DNA of 64,000 nt from an uncultured Clostridia bacterium (GTDB taxonomy: Bacteria > Bacillota > Clostridia > Christensenellales > Aristaeellaceae), in the NCBI GenBank assembly GCA_934647165.1, contig CAKUFA010000006.1, positions 22,264 to 86,263 of the forward strand. The letters run 5' to 3'. Positions 33,999 through 42,060 of this stretch are shown here, piece by piece. Both the position numbers and the translations under genes were made by a program. Positions within the stretch are counted from its first letter, which is position 1. Each line of letters begins with the position of its first letter. Below the pieces are notes generated by a model. It saw only the letters and a list, made by a program, of their open reading frames with translations, searched no databases and was not told the DNA's origin.

Positions 33999-34963
33999 TT
34001 ACTTTACCCAGGCCGCAGCGTTTTCACCCGCAATGATGCCGAACACAACGTTCACCGTCAGGGGAGCCTCCCCCATGGTGCCCTCGTCCGCACACTCGCC
34101 TGCTGCATACAGTCCGGGAAGCACGTTGCCGTTTTCATCAAGCGCCTCGGTGTCAGCATTCTCGGTAAAGCCGCCGAAGGTTCCCTGCGCAGCGGGCTTG
34201 GTCAGCAGCGCGTAGTAAGGCGCGTTGGTCAGGTTAGTGGTGAAGTTCTTCTTGTCAAAATCCAGGTCGCCGCCTTTCTTTGCATAGGTGGTGAAGGTTG
34301 CGCAGGTGTTCAGGAACGCATCCTTATCAGCATCGAGCCAGTCGGCCAGCCTTCCAGCGTGTCGGCCTGCACGGTATAACCGGCCTTGATATAGGTCTGT
34401 GCCGCCGTCACCTTGTCTACCAGCGTCCGGTCGAAAACCATCATGTAGGTCTCGCCGCCGTTGTTCATGATAGCTTCGGAGTTGGGGGTATATGCGTCCT
34501 CCTCGTTCACAATACGCACGCCCGCATGGCTGACCATGATGCAACCGTTCATGCGGAAGTTCGCAGCCGAAATGCAGGATGTATCTGTGATATAGTAAGC
34601 CGTGGGATTCACCTTCACACCGCACACCTTGCCCGTTTCGTCCCGCAGGATGGCAGTCGCCTCAGAGCACAGGCGATCGTCCACATTCTTGGCCTTCAGT
34701 TCGTTTTCCAGCGCCACACACATGAGATAGCCGGGCGCGCTGCCATCTGCCGGGCCATGGCCAAATGTATTGAGCAGACGGGGCAGATCCATGCCGATGC
34801 TGCTCAGCCAATCAGCCGCCTTGCCGCTGTTTTCCGCCAGTTGCCGGATGGCTGCCGGGTCTGCGGAGGCATTGCCTGCCGTCAGCTTTGCGGCGAACGC
34901 CAGCGTTACGCCCATGGTCATTCCCATGGCCAGCGCCATAAACAGAGCCGGGAACTTTTTCAT
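33999..34963 (-). pseudogene. Decayed fumarate-reductase-type flavoprotein gene
   Basis: An FAD_binding_2 (flavocytochrome c / fumarate reductase) gene broken in several ways. From ATG 34963 (AAAGGAGA upstream) it encodes a signal peptide, but then jumps straight to the mid-domain motif LAENSGKAADWLSSIGMDL: the FAD-binding GxGxxG region is missing. After KVCGVKV it joins directly to NPTAYYITDTSC, which looks like a second internal loss. Near 34348-34352 one base is missing, moving the frame from LEGW to LADWLDADKDAF. The C-terminus (GLYAAGECADEGTMGEAPLT) is intact in the other frame. Most likely non-functional. Confidence 0.85.
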
Positions 34964-35197
34964 AACCGGCTCTCCTTTGTTTTTCAAGCTTGTCAATTTC
35001 TTTTATGCTTCTTCCTTGCTCCGGAAATCTCCGCGTAATCTATTGGTAGCAGGCTTTGATTGGATTCTCACAAAAAGAAAAGACGAGGAGCTTTGTTCTG
35101 CAAACGCGCATGAAAGCGCCCTCCTTGCTGCTGGCATGAAGCTCTTTCGATAACCATCCTGCGATTGAGTATTCTATTCCTTGTCAATGGCTCCGCC

Positions 35198-36286
35198 TTA
35201 TTCGTTTTGAGCGATATATTCTTCTAAGCACCAGTTATGTTCCTGCATTTGTTCGGCATGCGTTTTTCCCACATAACGGATGTGCCACGGCTCTGCCGTG
35301 ATACCCGTGATGTTCTCTTTTTCCTCGGTATACCGCACAACAAATCCATATTCCCAGCAATGTTCTGCCAGCCATTTAGCCTGCTTTGTTCCCTTGAAAG
35401 ACTTGCCGGGCACCGTTACATCAAACGCCAGGCCGGTATGGTGCTCGCTTTTCCCAGGCTCCGCCACCGTTTTGAGCGCCGCCGTGCGGGCGCGTGCCGC
35501 GCTCATTCCCTGCTTGCGATATTCGTAAATTTTGTTATCCAGCAGCTTCTGCTGATAGCTCACCGAGCGGTAACCTGCGCTGATTTGCCACGGTGACACA
35601 CCGTCCGCCTTTGCCGCGCGGAGCATTTCCTGCAATGCATCCACTGCAACCCGTTCGCCTTCAATCCCGTTCGCTTTGATTTTCACCACGTTTTTGTCGC
35701 AATAATCAGTGAGATTCACAAGCTCCGCCGGTTCGTAATTCTCCGGCAGGGGATGTTCCGCATTCACCAGCAGCGGCATATCTGCCTCCAAAAAAGCAGC
35801 AGCCGCCCGGATGGTCGGGGCGGCTGTTGCAGCCTGCACTGTTGGCGCAGGGGTATTGGTTGGCGCAACATAAGGCTTGGCTTCCGTGGAATACAGCACC
35901 GCCCGCGTTTCACCGCCGCACAGGCCGTCCGCATCCAGTCCATGCTGGGTTTGGAACAGCCGCACCGCCTCCCGCGTGCCGTTGCCGTATTGGCCGTCCA
36001 CTTCACCATCATAGTAGCCAAGTGTTTTCAGCCGTGCCTGCATTTCCTTCACCGCATCTCCCGTGGAGCCCACCCGCAGCACCGGCTCAGGTGTTGGCTC
36101 ATTGGGGTCAATGGTCACCTGCATCACGTTGCCTGCAACAGGTTCCGGCGTTGGCGTTGTCTTTGCCTCCACCGCTGTATCCTTAGCCAGGCGCACCACG
36201 TCTATGCCAAGGATCACCGCTGCAACAGCCAGCACCGCCAGCACAATCAAGCCTGCAATCTTCGCTCTGTTGAATCCCTGTTTCAT
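35198..36286 (-). CDS. D-Ala-D-Ala carboxypeptidase (VanY-like, M15B) with peptidoglycan-binding domain
   Basis: A 362-residue membrane-anchored cell-wall enzyme trimming the stem-peptide D-Ala. One N-terminal membrane segment (AGLIVLAVLAVAAVILGIDV), a Thr/Pro linker, a PG_binding_1 domain (VKEMQARLKTLGYYDGEVDG), a second linker and the M15 domain. Zinc and catalytic residues are all present: ISAGYRSVSYQQ, SEHHTGLAFDV and AEPWHIRYVG. ATG at 36286 (GAGGGAG ten bases upstream) is preferred to one 54 bases earlier, which has no ribosome site. It follows ispE by about 70 bases on the same strand. Confidence 0.92.
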   Translation of the reverse strand: MKQGFNRAKIAGLIVLAVLAVAAVILGIDVVRLAKDTAVEAKTTPTPEPVAGNVMQVTIDPNEPTPEPVLRVGSTGDAVKEMQARLKTLGYYDGEVDGQYGNGTREAVRLFQTQHGLDADGLCGGETRAVLYSTEAKPYVAPTNTPAPTVQAATAAPTIRAAAAFLEADMPLLVNAEHPLPENYEPAELVNLTDYCDKNVVKIKANGIEGERVAVDALQEMLRAAKADGVSPWQISAGYRSVSYQQKLLDNKIYEYRKQGMSAARARTAALKTVAEPGKSEHHTGLAFDVTVPGKSFKGTKQAKWLAEHCWEYGFVVRYTEEKENITGITAEPWHIRYVGKTHAEQMQEHNWCLEEYIAQNE

Positions 36287-36358
36287 GGTCGTTTCGCTCC
36301 CTCGCCCGGCCATGCCGCCGGGATATGGTTTTTCATCCAAAGCGCTTTATCGCTTCAG

Positions 36359-37222
36359 TCATCTCTCTGCAACGCTTTCCAAGGCCGTCCGGCATGCCCA
36401 GCACCGGGGATACTGCACGCGCAATTTTGCCGCTGTGTTTTCTGCGCGTTCATCATCCTCAAACACGCCGAACACTGCCGATCCACTGCCCGTCATCAGC
36501 GCTGCCGCTGCGCCCATGCCCTTCAACTGCGCTATTGCCTCGGCTATTTCCGGTCGCATTCTTTCGCTGACGCTTTGTAATGCATTGCCCATGCTTGCAG
36601 CCAGCAGCGACAAATTTCCCTCGGACAATGCTTTTGCCGCCGCATCATTGTCAGGGCGCGCCGCCACTTTTTCCATGTGATAGGCCCGAAACACCTCGCC
36701 CGTGCTCAGCCCCTCGCAGGGCTGAACAACGCACAACGCCCACGTTTTTTTGCAGTATACAGGCTGCATTTTTTCCCCAATGCCCTGCACGCGCGCAAGA
36801 CCGCCCCGTAAACAGAAGGGGACGTCCGCCCCCAGCGTCAGCCCCAGCGCTTCCAGCTTTTCCTGCGGCCAGTTCAGCCCCCACAGCCGGTTCAAGCCCA
36901 GCAGCACAGCCGCCGCATCCGCGCTGCCGCCGCCCATGCCCGCGCCTACCGGAATATGCTTTTTCACATGGATGGCCGCGCCTGAGGCATATCCGCTAGC
37001 TCCCTTCAGCGCCCGTGCCGCCCGCAAAGCCAGATGCCGCTCATCCGGCGGCAAATACGGCGTTCCCCCGCAGGTGAGCGATAACTCCGGCGCTCTTTCC
37101 AGCGTCACATCATCGCACAGCGTCACCGGCTGCATCAGCATGTCCATCAGATGATACCCGTTTGCCGTTTCGCCGGTGATATCCAGCGTCCAGTTAATCT
37201 TTGCGCGCGCTTCAAGCTGCAT
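36359..37222 (-). CDS. ispE: 4-diphosphocytidyl-2-C-methyl-D-erythritol kinase
   Basis: A GHMP kinase of the MEP isoprenoid pathway, 287 residues. Start MQLEARAKINWTLDITG is the classical IspE N-terminus (PAKINL-like), followed by the ATP loop VPVGAGMGGGSADAAAVLLG and the late MTGSGSAVFGVF motif. GGGGGAAG-like site (AAAGGGGG) precedes the ATG. It is divergent from the DUF1934 gene with back-to-back promoters. Confidence 0.95.
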   Translation of the reverse strand: MQLEARAKINWTLDITGETANGYHLMDMLMQPVTLCDDVTLERAPELSLTCGGTPYLPPDERHLALRAARALKGASGYASGAAIHVKKHIPVGAGMGGGSADAAAVLLGLNRLWGLNWPQEKLEALGLTLGADVPFCLRGGLARVQGIGEKMQPVYCKKTWALCVVQPCEGLSTGEVFRAYHMEKVAARPDNDAAAKALSEGNLSLLAASMGNALQSVSERMRPEIAEAIAQLKGMGAAAALMTGSGSAVFGVFEDDERAENTAAKLRVQYPRCWACRTALESVAER

Positions 37223-37245
37223 GGTTCTTCCCCCTTTGCCTCTCC

Positions 37246-37274
37246 ATGATAACGCGTCCCCGGCAAAAAAGCAA
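37246..37274 (-). promoter_or_regulatory. Promoter of ispE
   Basis: Minus strand TTGCTT (37269-37274), 17 bases, TATCAT (37246-37251). Its -35 box is only four bases from that of the divergent DUF1934 promoter. Confidence 0.65.
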
Positions 37275-37278
37275 CCGT

Positions 37279-37307
37279 TTGCGCATTGTGCTCACCTGTG
37301 TTATACT
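37279..37307 (+). promoter_or_regulatory. Promoter of the DUF1934 operon
   Basis: TTGCGC (37279-37284), 17 bases, TATACT (37302-37307). Confidence 0.7.
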
Positions 37308-37339
37308 GATTATCAGTACAAAAGGGAGGACGACCATCC

Positions 37340-37801
37340 ATGCAAACTGCCACCCCTGTGCTGCTCACCCTCTCCGGTCGCTCACAGACCGCCCCAGGCG
37401 AGGAAGAGCAGCCCATTCAGCTCATCACCACCGGCCAGCTCACCGTGTCCGGCGGCACCTATACGCTGTGCTATCAGGAATCTCAGCCTGAAGATGAAAA
37501 CGGCCGCATCAGCACCCAGGATATCACCCTGCAAATGCAGCCCGGTCGCGTTATCATGACCCGCGCCGGTGAGTTCGGCACCTCCATGGTTTTCATTAAG
37601 GGGCAGCGCTTTGAAGGCGCGTATCACACGCCCTACGGCGACCTGGACATGGCTGTGTACGCCACCCGCGTGTCCTGTCGCCTCAGCCCTGAAAAAGGCA
37701 GCGTCCACCTGCAATATCAGCTGGATATGCAAGGCGCCTTTGCCGCCATGCATGACCTGAAGCTGGACTACGTGGCCGGCGACGGCTCTTCGCCATGCTG
37801 A
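37340..37801 (+). CDS. DUF1934 beta-barrel protein
   Basis: A 153-residue protein of the DUF1934 (YwiB) family: ITTGQLTVSGGTYTLCYQES then TSMVFIKGQRFEGAYHTPYG, with VYATRVSCRLSPEKGSVHLQ and the terminal DYVAG. The fold is a calycin-like barrel; the function is unknown. In Firmicutes it often sits before argS or near rpoE-type genes, but here it leads a three-gene unit (DUF1934, unknown 167 aa, MBL-fold hydrolase) with overlapping reading frames. AAAGGGAGG precedes the ATG. Confidence 0.88.
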   Translation: MQTATPVLLTLSGRSQTAPGEEEQPIQLITTGQLTVSGGTYTLCYQESQPEDENGRISTQDITLQMQPGRVIMTRAGEFGTSMVFIKGQRFEGAYHTPYGDLDMAVYATRVSCRLSPEKGSVHLQYQLDMQGAFAAMHDLKLDYVAGDGSSPC

Positions 37802-38298
37802 CTGCGCTGCGCACACAGCTTGCCGCGCTGCTTGACGCCTGTCAGGTTCGCCGCAAGCCCGCCCTGCGCCGCAGTCTTTCTCCTCACGCGCTGTTTTCCA
37901 CAGACCTTCCCCTGGCAGCGGAAGAAACTGCTGTGGCCGTTTTCATGCAATCAGCGCAGGCACAGGGCTGGTTTGTCACGCGCGAAGGCGATTGGCTTCA
38001 GCTGGATCACCCCCTGCCGCCGCCACCGGTGCTGCCTGTTCCCCCATGCGCGGGCTATGCAGGCTGCGCCTTGTCTCTGCTCATGCGCCATCCCGGCGAC
38101 GACGCCTGCACGGCGGATGAATTGCGCGCCCTCTGCAAGGCTGCCGAATCCGGCCCTTCGGCGCTGGAAAAGCTCTGCCGGGTTCTCTGCCGGGACTGGG
38201 CCGTGCGGCTTCGCCGCCATGAGCCTCTCCCGTCCGGGCTTCTCCCCTACCTTGTGCAGGCCGTTCACACCCTGCGTTTCAGGAGGTCTTTGCCATGA
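37795..38298 (+). CDS. Uncharacterised 167-aa protein
   Basis: No family recognised. The start (ATG 37795) overlaps the DUF1934 stop by seven bases and the end overlaps the MBL gene by four (ATGA), so real coding is supported by coupling on both sides. The composition is Leu/Ala/Arg-rich and helical, with a Pro-rich stretch in the middle (HPLPPPPVLPVPPCAGY) and a C-terminal DWAVRLRRHEPLPSGLLPYL. No signal or membrane segment. A helical adaptor or a DNA/RNA-binding role would be a guess. Confidence 0.65.
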   Translation: MLTALRTQLAALLDACQVRRKPALRRSLSPHALFSTDLPLAAEETAVAVFMQSAQAQGWFVTREGDWLQLDHPLPPPPVLPVPPCAGYAGCALSLLMRHPGDDACTADELRALCKAAESGPSALEKLCRVLCRDWAVRLRRHEPLPSGLLPYLVQAVHTLRFRRSLP

Positions 38299-38945
38299 TT
38301 ATCACCTGCATTGGTCATGCTATGTTTCTTTTTGAATTGGATCATGGCATGCGCATTCTCACCGACCCCGTGGATGCTGCCAGCGGCTATCCCGTTTCTC
38401 CTGTTCAGGCCGATGCAGTGCTTGTGTCCCATCACCATCACGATCATTGCGCTTTGGAGAACGCCCCTCGCGCAAAGGTGGTGGAAACCGCCGGTATGCA
38501 TACCCTTGCCCCGGATGTGAAAGTCACCGCTGTCCAAGCCTGGCACGATGATGCCGGCGGCCGTAAGCGTGGGGAAACCCTCCTCTTCCTACTGGAGGCC
38601 GAGGGTCTTCGTGTGGCGCATCTTGGCGATCTCGGGCATTTGCCAACCCCTGAGCAGGTTGCGGCCCTTGCCCCGGTGGATGCGCTGCTTGTGCCTGTGG
38701 GTGGTTTCTACACCATTGATGCCTTGCAGGCTCGGGAAGTATCCTCGCTTCTTCGTGCCCGGGTTATTCTGCCGATGCACTACCGCACGGACTACACAAA
38801 GGATTGGCCGATTGCGCCTGTGCAGGACTTTTTGCAGCTGTTTCCGCAGGGACAGTGTGCGCAGCAGCCGCTGCTTCGCGTAACCAGGGGTGACCTTGTG
38901 TGCCAGAAGCATGTGGTTGTGCTCACCCCCCGGTTGAATGGTTAA
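38295..38945 (+). CDS. MBL-fold metal-dependent hydrolase (UlaG-like)
   Basis: A 216-residue metallo-beta-lactamase-fold enzyme: metal motif LVSHHHHDHCAL, later metal Asp in HLGDLGHLP, and His in ILPMHYRTDY. Members of this small UlaG-like group act on cyclic phosphodiesters, lactones or RNA; the substrate is not evident. It is the last gene of the DUF1934 unit and runs into a terminator hairpin that is duplicated around the element at 39019-39223. Confidence 0.88.
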   Translation: MIITCIGHAMFLFELDHGMRILTDPVDAASGYPVSPVQADAVLVSHHHHDHCALENAPRAKVVETAGMHTLAPDVKVTAVQAWHDDAGGRKRGETLLFLLEAEGLRVAHLGDLGHLPTPEQVAALAPVDALLVPVGGFYTIDALQAREVSSLLRARVILPMHYRTDYTKDWPIAPVQDFLQLFPQGQCAQQPLLRVTRGDLVCQKHVVVLTPRLNG

Positions 38946-38990
38946 GCAGCAGGGCGAATCTCACTTCCTCATCTTTCTTGCCCAGCATAA

Positions 38991-39018
38991 AAGCTACAGG
39001 CCGTTTTGCCTGTAGCTT
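38991..39018 (+). terminator. Terminator hairpin, left copy of a 28-bp direct duplication
   Basis: AAGCTACAGGC...GCCTGTAGCTT hairpin with a truncated T-run (CTT then CAG). Identical in all 28 bases to 39224-39251. It follows the MBL-fold gene. Confidence 0.85.
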
Positions 39019-39223
39019 CAGACTGTCGACAAACCTTATGGGGAGGTGTCGGAGGGGCATCATGACCCTCCAACTGGATTCGTATCGACCGGCTATGCCG
39101 GTCGTGCGGGTCGGTTTCGCCCAAAGCCGAAACCATTCCTTTCTTTTTTCACGGCCGTCAGCTTTGCTGACAGTGAAAAATGGAAATTCGACAAAGTGGC
39201 TTTGCCACTTTGTCGACACGCTG
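39019..39223 (+). mobile_element. Hairpin-rich element, copy 1 (205 bp)
   Basis: Inserted between two identical terminator hairpins. Ends are imperfect inverted repeats: CAGACTGTCGACAAA at the left and the complement of CAGCGTGTCGACAAA at the right. Inside are short palindromes in fixed order: one with GAGGGGCATCATG, GACCGGCTATGCCGGTC, a GGTTTCG/CGAAACC pair, CTGTCAGCTTTGCTGACAG, and a 12-bp stem CGACAAAGTGGC around TTT. Non-coding; open frames across it have no ribosome sites. Confidence 0.8.
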
Positions 39224-39255
39224 AAGCTACAGGCCGTTTTGCCTGTAGCTTTTTG
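39224..39255. terminator. Terminator hairpin, right copy of the 28-bp duplication
   Basis: Identical 28-base hairpin with the full T-run (CTTTTTG). It is the functional end for plus-strand transcripts that read through the element. Confidence 0.85.
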
Positions 39256-39268
39256 ATGATGTGCTTTT

Positions 39269-39754
39269 TCAAAACCGCATCCGCATCTGGTGCCACATCA
39301 CATTTCCATGGGTCGATTTATCTGTCACGCCTTCATCTGTGAAGCCAAAGCCGGCATAATACCCGACAAGCGCATCCTTGCAGGTGAGCACCAGTCCTTT
39401 CCTTCCCTGAGCACGCGCGTCCTCAATCGCCCGGCGAATCAGCTGCCCCGCATATCCCTTTCTGCGATATTCCGGCAGCGTATTCACCCCAAAGATCATT
39501 TGCCACGCGCCCGTCTCATGGTGCATGGCGGCATTATCGTACATTGCGTCCGTCAGATCGGGTTCGTCCGTCACAAACCCGTCCACAAAGGCAACCAGCT
39601 TATTTTCTTCCAGCATCAGCCAAAAATGATTGCCGTAATAACGAATTCGTTCGGCAAACTGCGCCTCTGTGGCTGCTTCCGCCGCAGGAAAACAGGCTGC
39701 CTCCACCGCTGCAATGGCCGCAAGGTCACTCATTTTCGCCGTTCGGATGGTCAT
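39269..39754 (-). CDS. GNAT-family N-acetyltransferase
   Basis: A 161-residue acetyl-CoA-dependent transferase. The acetyl-CoA loop is EYRRKGYAGQLIRRAIEDAR (Q/RxxGxG/A form), preceded by the beta-strand MIFGVNTLP and followed by LTCKDALVGYYAGFGFTDEG, the typical last two strands. ATG at 39754 has GGGAGGGG six bases upstream. Substrate unknown. It is the last gene of the minus-strand run from dnaB to plsY, 64 bases after plsY. Confidence 0.9.
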   Translation of the reverse strand: MTIRTAKMSDLAAIAAVEAACFPAAEAATEAQFAERIRYYGNHFWLMLEENKLVAFVDGFVTDEPDLTDAMYDNAAMHHETGAWQMIFGVNTLPEYRRKGYAGQLIRRAIEDARAQGRKGLVLTCKDALVGYYAGFGFTDEGVTDKSTHGNVMWHQMRMRF

Positions 39755-39818
39755 GCAAATCCCCTCCCAATAAAAAGATTCCCGGGAAAGCAGCTGCTCG
39801 CCCGGGGTGTTGCCCTGG

Positions 39819-40448
39819 TTACACTTCGTCCTTCCCGCTGCGTGCTGCGGCACGCATTGGCTCCGCTTCCGGCAAGTGCACCTTTAGCGGACAATGCCGC
39901 ACCATGATGATGCCCGCCACTCCGCAGGCCATCAGCCGCACCGGCGGCATGGGATACACCAGCAAGCTGCCGACCATCAGCAGGGAGCTGGTCACCACCA
40001 TCAGCACCCTGTGGTCGTGGATAAAGGGCAGACATACCAGAATGATTGCCGCCCACAGGGGTGCCAGCCAAATGCCCGGCAAAAGCCCGATAAGCACCCC
40101 GAACCCGGTGGCAATGGCCTTGCCGCCCTTGCCGTCAAACAGCACAGGCCATGCATGCCCCGCCACCGGTGCAACCACCACCGGCACCATGTACCACAAG
40201 GGTAGTTTCCCCACATGCAATGCAAGTGCCACAGGGATTGTTCCCTTCAAAATATCCAGCAAAGCGCAGGCAACGCCCATCGGCAGTCCACAGGCCAATG
40301 TGGCATTGGCCGCGCCGGGATTATGGTCGCTGCCATAGTCCCGCACATCCACGCCGCGCAGCCGTCTTGGCAGCCAATAGGCATACATGATATTCCCGGA
40401 CAGATAGCCGCCCAATGTGTACACCAGGCATCGCACCATTTCAGGCAT
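39819..40448 (-). CDS. plsY: Glycerol-3-phosphate acyltransferase PlsY
   Basis: Integral membrane enzyme that acylates glycerol-3-phosphate with PlsX-made acyl-phosphate. About 209 residues. Family motifs: GGYLSGNIMYAYWLPRRL, DYGSDHNPGAANATLACG (acyl-phosphate loop, here with an NPGAAN variant) and the glycine-rich GKGGKAIATGFGV. The start is uncertain: ATG 40448 (GAGGAG four bases upstream, eight bases into the preceding gene) or ATG 40439. The C-terminal tail of about 25 residues is polar. The previous gene is a lipid glycosyltransferase, so this is a membrane-lipid cluster. Confidence 0.9.
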   Translation of the reverse strand: MPEMVRCLVYTLGGYLSGNIMYAYWLPRRLRGVDVRDYGSDHNPGAANATLACGLPMGVACALLDILKGTIPVALALHVGKLPLWYMVPVVVAPVAGHAWPVLFDGKGGKAIATGFGVLIGLLPGIWLAPLWAAIILVCLPFIHDHRVLMVVTSSLLMVGSLLVYPMPPVRLMACGVAGIIMVRHCPLKVHLPEAEPMRAAARSGKDEV

Positions 40449-41592
40449 CTTTCTCCTCATCCCGCAGTGGGACGCCTCTTTCTTTCGTTCGCTCAATGAG
40501 CAGCGCCGCCATTTTGCGGGCACAATCCGGGTCGATTTCTCGCCGCTGAGCCGCCACCATGGCCTCCCGCGCCCCATCATCCGCCAGCAGGGCGCGAACC
40601 TTTTCCGTAATTTCATCCATCGTGCGGGCATACGCCGCCATGCCGCGTGCTTCAAAGAACTCCGCATTGGCCGTTTCACAGCCGCGAATGGGATTCACCA
40701 CCAGCATCGGCACACCGATGGTCATGGTTTCCGTGCTCGTCAGTCCGCCGGATTTTGTTGCCACCAAATCGGCCGCACCCAGCAGCGGATACAGCGGTTT
40801 CACCCGTCCAAGCACCCTCACACGGCTATCGTTGCCGCATTTCTCCAAGCACTTTTGCTGTGCCGCTTCGTTCGAGCCGCACACAACCGTCAGGTAATCG
40901 CTTTCCCCCATGCCATCCAGCACGGCTCTCATGGTGTCCGGCAGGCTGCCTGCACCCATGGAGCCGCCAACCAGCAGCACCTGCCGCCGGTTTTCATCCA
41001 GCCCCGCCGCTCTTTTCGCCGCACGTTTATCCATACACGGGCAGCATTTCAGGCTCACCGGAATGCCAAGAGGCACCAGCGTCTGCGGGGGAATTTTCTT
41101 ATCCAGGCATTCCTGCATCACGCCTTTGTGGCTCACAAACAGGATGTCCGCCTGTATATCCTCCATGAAGGGGCTGAGGGTGTAATCTGTCATCACCATG
41201 GCCAGCAGACCTTTGTATTCGCCATGGCGCTTGAGGTGCGTCATGCTCTGTCCGCCAAACATATGCGTGCACACCACCATGTCCGCCCCAAAATCCGCCA
41301 CGGCCTTTGCCATGCGGTGGGCATAGGTTGCGTTCACCAGATACACCGGCGATTTCCATCGCGGCGTGCTGATTTTTTCTCCCAGGTGATAGATACGGCC
41401 AAAGCTGTCCGGTGCATGCTGCACTGTTTTCACATACACGCCGGACACCGCCTTGCTGAACCACTTGCCGCCAAAAGCAACGCAGTCCACCACCTTGCAG
41501 GTAACGCCCGCTTCCTCCAGCGCTTCGTCAATAGCGGCGGCCGCCGCGTCATGTCCGCCGCCTGTGTGGGTGCTCAGAATCATGGCCTTCAT
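40441..41592 (-). CDS. Glycolipid glycosyltransferase (MGDG synthase / UgtP family)
   Basis: A 383-residue GT28-type enzyme. The N-terminus MKAMILSTHTGGGHDAAAAA carries the G-GGH acceptor/phosphate motif, followed by the MGDG-synthase region (DFGADMVVCTHMFGGQSMTH, TDYTLSPFM). The C-terminal donor domain has VLLVGGSMGAGSLPDTM and DLVATKSGGLTSTE. Such enzymes add sugar from UDP-glucose or UDP-galactose to diacylglycerol for glycolipids or lipoteichoic acid anchors. ATGA overlap with the preceding gene; followed by plsY. Confidence 0.9.
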   Translation of the reverse strand: MKAMILSTHTGGGHDAAAAAIDEALEEAGVTCKVVDCVAFGGKWFSKAVSGVYVKTVQHAPDSFGRIYHLGEKISTPRWKSPVYLVNATYAHRMAKAVADFGADMVVCTHMFGGQSMTHLKRHGEYKGLLAMVMTDYTLSPFMEDIQADILFVSHKGVMQECLDKKIPPQTLVPLGIPVSLKCCPCMDKRAAKRAAGLDENRRQVLLVGGSMGAGSLPDTMRAVLDGMGESDYLTVVCGSNEAAQQKCLEKCGNDSRVRVLGRVKPLYPLLGAADLVATKSGGLTSTETMTIGVPMLVVNPIRGCETANAEFFEARGMAAYARTMDEITEKVRALLADDGAREAMVAAQRREIDPDCARKMAALLIERTKERGVPLRDEEKDA

Positions 41593-42053
41593 TCTGCCTC
41601 ACCGCTCCCTTCGCGCAGCTCGCGTTCGATGATCGCACACGCTCTGCGAATGATGCTCGCACAGGGTCTTTTTGCATAGTAGGCGCTGTCGCGCTTGTCC
41701 GGCGCCGGGTTTTCAGCCCCTTCAGGCCTGCCGAGCAATTGGGCGCAGCTCACCGTGCCCATTTCCGCCACAAACTCGCTGTAAAGCTTCTGCACACGGG
41801 CATAAAGCGCAGGGCGATTTTCCGCCCGTTCACTGCCATCGCCTTCCATGGCGCAGGCCAGCATCACCATGGCGGAAAACGCGCCGCATTCGCGTCTCAG
41901 CCGTCCCATACCGCCGCCAAATCCGGCGGACAGGCGCATCGCCTGCTCCTGTGTCAATCCGGCCGCATCGGCGTAAGCCGTCATCACCGCCTGGGCGCAG
42001 TTGCAGCCCGCTGCAAAGTTGCGCATCGCCTGCTTTTCTCTTTCCGTCATCAT
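41589..42053 (-). CDS. C_GCAxxG_C_C family redox-type protein
   Basis: A 154-residue protein with the conserved Cys pattern: CNCAQAVMTAYADAAG near the start, GGGMGRLRRECGAFSAMVML in the middle and VSCAQLLG plus RPCASIIRRACAIIE at the end. The family is often a fusion partner or neighbour of redox enzymes; the function is unknown, although cysteine positions suggest a disulfide or metal site. The start (ATG 42053) has no clear ribosome site, so it probably relies on coupling with the lipoprotein gene that ends eight bases upstream. Confidence 0.82.
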   Translation of the reverse strand: MMTEREKQAMRNFAAGCNCAQAVMTAYADAAGLTQEQAMRLSAGFGGGMGRLRRECGAFSAMVMLACAMEGDGSERAENRPALYARVQKLYSEFVAEMGTVSCAQLLGRPEGAENPAPDKRDSAYYAKRPCASIIRRACAIIERELREGSGEAE

Positions 42054-42060
42054 GTCGGGC

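Noticed and set aside
38991..39255. CRISPR-like repeat arrangement (hairpin, spacer, hairpin)
   Set aside because: Only two repeat units, spacing of about 205 bp, the intervening sequence recurs elsewhere, and no cas genes are present.
39046..39342. Open frame across element copy 1 (98 codons, plus strand)
   Set aside because: It is a translation of the palindromic repeat; the equivalent frame reappears at each copy, has no ribosome site and runs into the antisense of the GNAT gene.
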